Of a stretch of DNA of 64,000 nucleotides, positions 62,801 to 64,000 are shown one piece after another (within the stretch, counting starts at the first letter, position 1; each line of letters opens with the position of its first letter). The notes under the pieces were generated by a model. It saw only the letters and a program-made list of their open reading frames with translations, made no database searches and was not told where the DNA came from. This DNA comes from Sphingobium sp. AS12 (GTDB taxonomy: Bacteria; Pseudomonadota; Alphaproteobacteria; Sphingomonadales; Sphingomonadaceae). The stretch lies in the NCBI RefSeq assembly GCF_019097845.1, contig NZ_JAHRGM010000067.1, positions 124,001 to 188,000 on the forward strand, read 5' to 3'. The translations under genes and the position numbers were made by a program.

Positions 62801-64000
62801 GATCGTGCCTTCAGCGCATTTCAGGACAGGATGAACAGCCTGTTCCCCGATCTCGCGCCGATCCTGGACGGTGGCGAGGGTGGCCTTGGCGACTGGTGGG
62901 AAGCGGTCAAGGACAAGGTGAGCGAGATCATGCCTGCCGCGCGCAGCACGCTCGATCAGCTCGATTTCGTCGGCCTTTATCAGCAGAATAGCGCCGTTCC
63001 GAGCAAGGATGAAATCCCGTTCATCCCGTTCCGCTTCCATATTGTCGCGGCGGCCACGACGATGACGCGGGCCGAATTTGTCGACTTCCAGTCGAAGGAG
63101 GCGCGCGATCTGCGCACCGCGATCCTTGAGGCGAATGATGCGCCCGCACCCTTGCTGGCGCTGGCCGCCGATGAAGGGCAGTGGACCGACCTCTATCTCG
63201 CCGCGCTGGAGCAGGCCGGTCTGCTGCGCGACGAGCAGGACGTTCCGCCCATTCGGACGAAACAGCATATTGTCAGCCTGATGACGACGCTGGCATCGGG
63301 CATATTGTTCGGCCCCGGCGGCTCTGCGGTCCGCTCCACGGGCGATCTGCTCGCCTTCTTCGATCAGGTCCGCGCCTATTACGGGCATCAGGACGGGCTG
63401 ATGGCGGCCATCGAATATATGGACCCGCGCCATAGCGACAAATATGATGGCGAGATACCGGTTCCGGCGCTCCCGGTGCGGGCGGACTATGATCTGGGCC
63501 TGTCCACGCCCACCCATTTCGAAGCGTTCCGTATTTTCGTGCCATGGGTGCCGTTCGACCAGCGCGGTGCAGGGTTGCCCGCTGATTTCCAGATCAACGG
63601 GCCGGAGCCGGTGGATGGGCAGGAATTTGCCCAGCTGGATTTCTCGCGCTTCTTCGCCAGCGAGGGTCAGGTCAACCGGCTGGCATCGATCACTGGTCCG
63701 CAGACGCTGGATACGCAGGGCTGGCTGCCGGGCGCGGCGGAGCTGCCCTATACGGTCAGCTTCGAAAATGCGGCGGGTTCGGCGCGTTATACGAATGAAA
63801 TCCAGGTCGTGACCACGCTCGACCCCGATCTCGATCCGCGCAGCTTCCGCCTTGGCGACATCAAGATCGGCGATATCAATATCGACGTGCCGGATGGCCG
63901 CACCAGTTTCGACGCCGAGATCGACTTTACCGCTACCCGCGGGTTCATCCTGCGGGTGAGCGCAGTGCTGGACCTGTTCCAGCAACCGGCAAGCGCCAGC
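44831..64000 (+). CDS. giant LEPR-XLL-type repeat protein with PPC-like, LamG/lectin and CARDB domains (3' end outside window)
   Basis: One open frame of 6,390 codons to the window edge. The N-terminus is basic (MEQDVKAFRKLGDLLALGRR), without a Sec signal, and carries HFEAVEPRLLLAADV at about residues 48-62, the signature of the LEPR-XLL domain that opens many very long bacterial surface proteins. Next come about 24 PPC-like beta domains (residues about 60-3450) with three LamG-like and one L-type-lectin-like insertion, 17 CARDB domains (about 3470-5670), another PPC-like unit, an IPT/TIG-like domain and a C-terminal section. Probably secreted by a type I-like route and used in adhesion or biofilm, by analogy with other giant repeat proteins; no transporter, RTX repeats or secretion signal are visible because the end is missing. 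ATG 44831 is the best start, with only the G8 tract as ribosome site; TTG 44819 is an in-frame alternative. Confidence 0.9.
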   Translation, partial: MEQDVKAFRKLGDLLALGRRSLDRLPGDWRLRRRAALRNSSSLANRLHFEAVEPRLLLAADVPPITGTIEVPGETDRFAFTLTEPKKVVFDSLTATNNMFWALADQKGSIVSNRNLAQSDSYDFSGGNILDLQAGEYTLSIDGRADATGNYAFRLLDIANADVFTPGDVVNGLHKANETALYKFDALAGDSFFFDAHSYPAESTAWRLIGPDGEYVTGPNGFDDSGAYLLSRSGTYMMEIEGRVYNSATADISYSFTFGKITQTSAALTINERVQGRLATAGSSTVFDFDLASDSKLLFDNLIRRDSLKWSLSGPRGQVINNRNFNSSDSFNGDPLLNLVAGQYKLTVFADGDATGDFAFRLLDFSTTATAISAGDSFGATIEDGGALANIAHPAGAPLDYSAQGGTINRSWDVATLGELEVANDAALNPAAITVEAWVNARSGGGFYQGIVSKINDTGWSNGYGLVRVGGNVRFFVNNWSDGFVEAPLATDQWKHVAGAYDGTTLRLYVDGALVAEKAYDAAINHSGNALNIGAAPTGNYQFDGQVDDVRLWGMARSAADIASGYQRPLTGSESGLAGYWRFDEATGQTAAGLAPGALAASGVLRRGTETKLFRFDGVKDDHYFFNLLSASNSQYIRVYRPDGTLLLNGSGLGDIDLGELPETGEYLIAIEGYLYNQGSAAFTAELLKVSDDAAILMLNALTSGRIDAGEADRFTFTLSEATKLAFDSLTANSALSWSLTGPFGAEITNRNFYYSDSAEIDTSSSQLLNLAQGEYTLTVDGAGDIAADYQFRLLSLASATALTLDAETTGRLEPGNETDMFAFTGQEGDAISVERISSTNVNAFWRLYDPLGRLVTSARQFNDSVPLTLDYDGTYVLLLEGRVWEGEPVDYALKVSRTGNTAPPDRGTGTAFTLGAAVSETLSAADEIDLHSFTITAPTRVYFDSLMPDTGKTWALFGPSGRITPDRAFYYTDSFENYANTFIDLTQPGDYQIRVQGSTGAYSFRLLDFESATPVAADGSVTSSTLTPVRESDIFSFTASAGEKIVLDVRDYPNSASWRIFSSNGRQLFGPAGFDFHELTMPASDTYYFVVEGRVWDSGASDNYAFILNRPADPAPIDLTLNDIVEGTIAKTGDVQRYRFTVDTQKLVIFDNYSAEVYLEWALTGSQTSVGNRFYYSDSYEQQNRTPMLLEAGDYELVVRGSQQVETGGRTLGDYKFRLLDAAAGTLLAVDGSSTSGTLDPGRETDVYRFTATAGEKIFFDGIQGAGNGSVKILDAFGQVVYGPTDFRDSAITMPRAGTYTLLVEGRPWDNTATINYQFALSRIEADPAPIALNFGERTTATIAKPTQKQRYTFTLTAPKSFYFDSFTPDTEMFWTISSAGLNLVSSNFYSTDSYENSADRIFTLPAGEYSLDISGNAGKTGSAEFLLIDTASATALSFGQPVRSDLTPLRETDVYSFEGTAGETIFYQNLQSQPNASLRIIDPDGLQFVGPTNMDNREIVLPKTGRYLILLEGRVWDASASQSYGFTLQKPTNPTQTIVIDGTTNAALTRPGKIGNALSFSAHEQIQIVDSALDLRQDVTVEFWINPDRQADTWSPIVYKADDAGQRGYSVWFNANGLIHFSSMRGTSNDTLETASGAVPYGEWSHVAAVLERSSGTMKIYINGVLAASRSVSTAPSNGSPTTPLMISGTSEYNEAYRKFEGGLDEVRVWSSGRTEAQIAANMNAGAPTDTTGLALRLGLDAVTSGAVTSSVTGATIPVLRDLENVKGVVEGRLNTPGDKRTYTFTVAERTMMVFDSLHDNDQMVVSVTGPGGFSISNNLRNGDSYELGGSNPVFTVEPGTYTILVDGTGAATGAFAFRLLNLSAAPLVPFDTAISQTASGSSESYAYRLNVDPGDNLLFDVQQVTNSSNRVSYRLIDPYGRQIFGPGDFASRESGALAIGGIYTLIVEPRVWREWPVDFRFAAYKVASTPPVAITLDGPNPQAPQIQPGKSGNALTLRGVDYVEVPSSAEVSPSRNLTVEGWFKLDRFTNSWTSLVAKSTHSTSPYRIAVNANGSVWAAVRDASGVQSIQTGGGLIAAGEWAHIALVADRDGGAMKILVNGVEQASGTIRIGNNADAGEPLLIGQYEEVETSYGQWEGAVDSFRIWDIARSEADVAAGMASPPTTGTSGLLYALDFESTALSGGALLRTTNPNGVSGRIAQPGESDIYSFSLTAETLVMLDSLTNSGDINWTLTGPQGEVVSARRFSDTDSADFTASPVLRLGAGDYELKIDAVGSVTGNYNFRLRDLSLGTPLTLGSPVSGTLTPTSETDIYRFAANAGETFFFDGGTVHNDMRWRLIDPFGNEVFGPNTVGNIDGLELPISGVYSLLIEGRAYTATVADYQFGVYPITTQDAALTIGSRVDGSIGAVGESDAYRFTLGAASKLVFDALTTATIFNWTLRGPDGVEVASRNVHDSDGYDFGGNPVLSLGAGSYTLTIDATAENTGDYSFRLLDIASAEELVPDGTFNRTIAQNGQETDMFRFTATTGMRFGFDVVSNSSSNNSWRLIDPLGQVIFGPVGLGDTDLMTAAMAGTYTLLVEGRRSATTDGSYSFIYNEPTILPAGGQTSQNFDVAGLPYILGNHRGTAAQILSDGGDNVIRLTDSLQVNSQNSIAFSATGSGRQDVVDLGFDFRLTRRAGQTEDADGFGLLYLPVSQYGNGGPGMLVTPEANLAGALGIGFDTLSNGEVNANHISIHYNGVKLTDIANPGLTLASGNWARARVIVERTDGGSLVTIELTPEGGATIAAVTDFFVAGMELEAGRLVLGASQGGATADQDFDNFAIAMTAAAQPMTALTLNDAVSGSIAAAGAVQRYEFTLTEETAVVFDALTNNSVLRWEISGPTQTPAPRSFNSTDSAEFSGNPVMTLAPGTYRVAISATGANTGSFSFRLASLADGTAINLNETQDLTLTPGNLTEIYRFDATAGQALFFDLLSGSNDPFWRLIDPAGNLVFNTTRVGDVEAPLLPLDGTYTLLIEGRVGTSAPQTLSFRVVDMVESITPLTIGETISGTIAAPGTKVRYTFSVSDPQYLIFDSLINTTQFAWTLTGPSGTILSRHFQNADAHSGASPGAIFFEPGDYAITVDANDDLTGDFAFRLLDTALASDLVLNAPTTGRLEPGNSTNLYKFTGAVGDNIYFDFISSPGSGQWRLFDPDGRLAMSANYRSDTGFITLEKAGVYTLAYEGQIGEGGPVDYQFQVDKVVHKSRTIDLGETISSALDQPGQREDLLFTLTEETLVYVDALSPFGDVSWRLTGPAGDFAALPFTQTDSYDRSNAQVVYRLPAGDHVLRIESGTTADRDYSIRLQNLADALPITPGVPVNGTLSPGSETDMYRFDGEAGDRFFFDRLSYAGVSTHWRLIAPNGRQLFAGDMNDVDTLVLPDSGAYTLLIEGYVQQPASVGTYSFNVIENTLIAPIRISSLEVRPSPDLIPIELAVSSSGTISSGSEITISWKTRNQGTRPTDGAWQDRVLLRNLDTNEIIGNILLDDSGTVISAEGERQRQTTLTLPTGNRGVGRIGVTVTNDVANTISEENILGTAETNNAATLEFTSQLAPFRDLVVSAVAADPAGGWNPGDTVTVNWTTTNAGNSATAADFSERVFVRNVMTGQQVQVATVGFTGALGAEEAAQRSAQIIWPAGILGQGIFEFSVVTDIFDQVAEANITATGETNNSTAETITSAPDLQIRNLAISNSAPASGDVITLTWDESNLGNVGTLAGFDNRLLVQNLTTGETLLNSTIITTSALAAGESRARTTSFTLPDGQRAVGDIRVTIIADSNANGQTSVREAAAGVAAEGNNNAQAAVAVTARQYADLRVSNVSAPANGLGGGNITVSWTVTNAGVATADGVTWSDRVILSSDAVIGNADDVILGNVTRTGGLAEGGSYNGSGTLALPNVTSGNYRIYVVADAAQDIVEPDTRADNVGGPANLAITSRAPNLVTEAISGPTATVLGGDPFTVSWRVRNTGDAAAAGGHVDRLVLSADGVADADDLVLAEVSRDAGLAIGDSYTVSVQARVQDGRSGDYRLILVTDAGSTVFENGLEGDNAGVSIPVRFAVAPSGNLVVESVTAPAGARPGETVEVSYIIRNSGTVTASAPWADRIYVDDDTTVSGATTLASIVRTFDLAPGETYEMRQSVTLPVSLADGTYNILVRADVGQQVFEGGIEADNDGASGALVLTHPDLVPINVALPGGVNPQSNSDIAVTWQVRNDGSGASIGGWTDSLWLSRDGIVGAGDIKLGEVVRGSSLGVGDVYDGALTVRLPIDASGEYRIIVQSDSTAAVPETNVGETNNSASVALTVGLAPYADLDVSNVTAPARTINDPARVTVGWTVTNIGTGLGTTDSWTDRVYVSRDDIFGDGDDILLGELVHSGGLALGDSYDANLDLILPAGFYGRYTLFVRSDATEAVFENGADANRTALAGFFDVSPIAWADLQIESVVAPTLAQSGTSIDVTWRESNQGIGLTNTGEWFDSVYLEKTDGSGRILLGSVNHLGFLGVGDSYDRTANFTLPDGIAGDYRIVVIAPGGENPANQPYEFAFTGNNSGTSAPISISLAPPPDLRVTAISAPTNGVEGGVVDISWTVKNEGLSEAEGSWVDRVYLRKAGDSGAGTLIGTYSYTGPLAAGTSYTRREEMRLPAKTSDRFEVIVVTDAADAVYEHTAEANNRSVDDDSILVSVLPRPDLQISEIIAPDRVTAGATASVDFTVINQGLIEANGNWTDQVWLSLDDKISGDDILVSQLANPIALDSLESYESSSATFTVPLRFRGNVFVLVATDTGNAIDEWPNDTTASNVRAQQIYVEPVPFADLVVDNVVTNAQAFEGNSVPVRYTVTNRGAGTSNLGQWTEQIWLTRDKNRPHPGLGDILLTSVAYTGGPLVEGQGYDRELTVTLPASVVSGTYYIMPWVDPYATLLEDSLAINVNPDDPAEIQSSNYRARAIQIVGTPPVSSTRAIAVTDVTAPVSAKGGDDFTVSWTVRSTGDAQANGWTDQVYLSDAPLLENARNIFNLGSFQNLSPLDPGASYTNSATFKLNPAAAGLYVIVKSTLGGDPNTLDNAKFVATSVTNAPADLQVVSVVPAAPGVVAYSGERTSVTYTVENKGAPVWSGTQYWTDQIWVSKDPTFIENRATYVGSVTQANEGLGTGQSYTNTLEFDMPPGVDGEYYVYVFNNTPRRPVVPSDIVRSGDNDALRDQAFRNFVFELPAGTVEQAQFPVVYREADLKVTELTLPDTLPAGGTVEISFRVENVGTRATRENSWVDRVYLSLDASLDEGDWLMSREASPGVIVRAENAHVGILNPGESYIAKVTVSLPFELEGGFNVIAAADSGLEQSGYANSTLSPRLAGVRGAVNGKVREYAGEGNNLTVQPVTLTPYTPPDLQVATLSAPLRATRGQPFRVEYSVTNVGGATPTLQPQWDDLVYLSRDPFLDLTSDRFLGSIRHTGGLDAGGTYSVVKDFVVPGDLGTEAYYVFVVTDPARYDATGSLFEADERNNVRGSDVPMVIELPPPTDIQVTDIVAPDNKQAGDPVTISWTVTNKSTVTASGSWSDAVYLSRDATWDVGDKLLGRANFAGSLLADQSYTLNLDTTLPGAAAGDYRIIVRADARNQLFEDVGEANNITAAANATSISIETLTLGIPLSANLKPGQERLYRIVVPAEQTLRLRVASDDERAINEVFLRHDDVPTSALFDATYTGPLAQELTAIVPDTEPGVYYVMVRGYSGPDEGSTVRLIADLMPMVITSIDTDTGGDSRYVTTTIKGARFHENAILKLSRPGIAEFEPVAWEVVDSSTIIATFDFTDAPHGLYDLKVTNPDGAETVEPYRFLIERGIEPEVTIGVGGPRVILAGDQATYSIALQNISNLDAPYTFFQVGVPELNYNQYVYGLKFLEFFTNVRGIPEGTEGSDNANVPFINLESITNTNGQLLTSGFLFDQPADGFGGFTVNIRTYPGLKEMADRAFSAFQDRMNSLFPDLAPILDGGEGGLGDWWEAVKDKVSEIMPAARSTLDQLDFVGLYQQNSAVPSKDEIPFIPFRFHIVAAATTMTRAEFVDFQSKEARDLRTAILEANDAPAPLLALAADEGQWTDLYLAALEQAGLLRDEQDVPPIRTKQHIVSLMTTLASGILFGPGGSAVRSTGDLLAFFDQVRAYYGHQDGLMAAIEYMDPRHSDKYDGEIPVPALPVRADYDLGLSTPTHFEAFRIFVPWVPFDQRGAGLPADFQINGPEPVDGQEFAQLDFSRFFASEGQVNRLASITGPQTLDTQGWLPGAAELPYTVSFENAAGSARYTNEIQVVTTLDPDLDPRSFRLGDIKIGDINIDVPDGRTSFDAEIDFTATRGFILRVSAVLDLFQQPASAS
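46060..46620 (+). other. LamG-like (concanavalin-fold) domain 1 of the giant protein
   Basis: Coding segment inside the giant frame reading ALNPAAITVEAWVNARSGGG, QWKHVAGAYDGTTLRLYVDG, then LNIGAAP and FDGQVDDVRLWGMARSAADI, the order of strands of LamG/laminin-G_3 domains that bind carbohydrates or proteins. It is inserted between a type A and a type B PPC-like unit. Confidence 0.85.
49505..50075 (+). other. LamG-like domain 2 of the giant protein
   Basis: Reads IQIVDSALDLRQDVTVEFWI, GEWSHVAAVLERSSGTMKIY, INGVLAASRSV and FEGGLDEVRVWSSGRTEAQI, the same concanavalin-type layout as domain 1. Preceded by a short linker (IVIDGTTNAALTRPGKIGN) that recurs before domain 3 (ITLDGPNPQAPQIQPGKSGN). Located between a type B and a type A unit. 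Confidence 0.85.
50820..51375 (+). other. LamG-like domain 3 of the giant protein
   Basis: Reads VDYVEVPSSAEVSPSRNLTV, EGWFKLDRFTNSWTSLVAKS, GEWAHIALVADRDGGAMKIL and WEGAVDSFRIWDIARSEADV. Same domain type and same leading linker as domain 2; placed one A+B pair after it. Confidence 0.85.
52640..53335 (+). other. L-type (legume-like) lectin domain of the giant protein
   Basis: A fourth, different concanavalin-type insertion. DVVDLGFDFRLTRRAGQTED, ADGFGLLYLPVS, AGALGIGFDTLSNGEVNANH and ISIHYNG correspond to the metal/sugar-binding strands of bacterial L-type lectins (FDxxxN-like segment), and FFVAGMELEAGRLVLGASQG with DQDFDNFAI closes it. It lies between a type B and a type A unit. Likely binds glycans; specificity unknown. 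Confidence 0.75.
55230..61830 (+). repeat. 17 tandem CARDB domains in the giant protein
   Basis: Coding repeat of about 125 residues per unit. Each opens with a PDLxVxxVxAP-like strand, then VxVSWTVTNxG, WTDRVYLSxD, a D-x-x-LGE turn, a GxLxxGxSY loop, LPxGxxGxYRIxV, and ExNN before the next unit. Unit starts are near 55230, 55620, 55990, 56385, 56755, 57130, 57490, 57865, 58240, 58620, 58990, 59365, 59795, 60150, 60600, 61070 and 61460. Immunoglobulin-like stalk domains of this family are common in large cell-surface proteins. Units differ clearly from each other, implying old duplication. Confidence 0.85.
61837..64000 (+). other. C-terminal visible part of the giant protein: PPC-like unit, IPT/TIG-like domain, uncharacterised region
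   Basis: After the last CARDB domain comes one more PPC-like unit (LGIPLSANLKPGQERLYRIV, then GVYYVMVRGY), then an IPT/TIG-like domain (IKGARFHENAILKLSRPG, LYDLKVTNPDGAETVEPYRF; about 62143-62420). The remaining about 1,580 bases (VTIGVGGPRVILAGDQATYS onward) contain no repeat of either array. Near the end, NEIQVVTTLDPDLDPRSFRL and GDIKIGDINIDVPDGRTSF resemble a module seen in other very large proteins that pairs an NEV-x-T-x-LD strand with a VPDG strand. The frame is still open at 64000. Confidence 0.7.

Noticed and set aside
50630..64000. Long minus-strand open frames opposite the giant gene (for example 50630-52927, 53618-55021, 56642-58423, 58781-60268, 60509-61759, 62348-63985)
   Set aside because: They are GC-driven antisense shadows. 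Their translations are rich in Arg/His/Asp/Ile repeats without domain motifs, and the plus strand over the same bases shows clear repeated domains in one uninterrupted frame.
1..64000. Search for tRNA/rRNA genes, transposases, integrases, att sites and CRISPR arrays
   Set aside because: Reading both strands I found no convincing example of any of these; absence of a tRNA was judged by eye only and not by a covariance search.

Overview
The window looks like a chromosomal stretch of an alphaproteobacterium of the sphingomonad group (Sphingobium/Novosphingobium/Sphingomonas-like). This is inferred from the high GC content, the DUF2093 and nitronate-monooxygenase-like genes, the ParA/RHH/SPOR cluster, a catabolic locus rich in Rieske oxygenases, TonB receptor, SDRs and acyl-CoA dehydrogenases, and two copies of a paired-hairpin intergenic repeat. 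I see no tRNA or rRNA gene, insertion sequence, integrase or CRISPR array.

Layout. 1-5.8 kb: a SelO pseudokinase gene cut by the left edge, then an alpha/beta hydrolase and glycosyltransferase (overlapping), a nitronate-monooxygenase-like flavoprotein overlapping a DUF2093 gene, a tiny membrane-peptide ORF with its own terminator, and a VOC protein. 6-9.6 kb: a 51-residue basic ORF; an AstD-like aldehyde dehydrogenase and a DUF1338 (2-oxoadipate dioxygenase-like) gene in one minus-strand operon; and a divergent LysR/GcvA-type regulator. 9.6-13.5 kb: a Sel1/SPOR protein divergent from a ParA-like ATPase, a ribbon-helix-helix protein and a TPR/SPOR lipoprotein, ending in a strong terminator.

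13.6-44.4 kb is a catabolic locus. It contains two Rieske terminal oxygenases and a Rieske ferredoxin, five SDRs, two zinc-free MDR reductases, a TonB-dependent receptor, and an APH-fold kinase next to an acyl-CoA dehydrogenase (a pairing known from LvaA/LvaC and ACAD11). It also has a GMC oxidoreductase, a Tat-exported FAD enzyme overlapping a monoheme cytochrome c, and a six-gene minus-strand operon (DUF35, thiolase-like protein, acyl-CoA dehydrogenase, E1 alpha, E1 beta, E2). A LuxR-type regulator, a second acyl-CoA dehydrogenase, an acyl-CoA synthetase and two SnoaL-fold proteins complete it. Together this could import a hydrophobic ring-bearing compound, hydroxylate and oxidise it, activate the acid to a CoA thioester and remove a side chain by beta-oxidation and retro-aldol chemistry. 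The substrate cannot be read from the sequence.

44.8-64 kb is one open frame running off the right edge (at least 6,390 codons). It encodes a giant LEPR-XLL-type protein: an N-terminal EPRLLLA motif, about 24 alternating PPC-like beta domains interrupted by three LamG-like and one L-type-lectin-like domain, 17 tandem CARDB domains, then a C-terminal part outside these repeat types. Its 5' leader has two back-to-back hairpins and a G8 tract two bases before the chosen ATG. It is probably a secreted or surface adhesin. Its end and any secretion partner lie outside the window.
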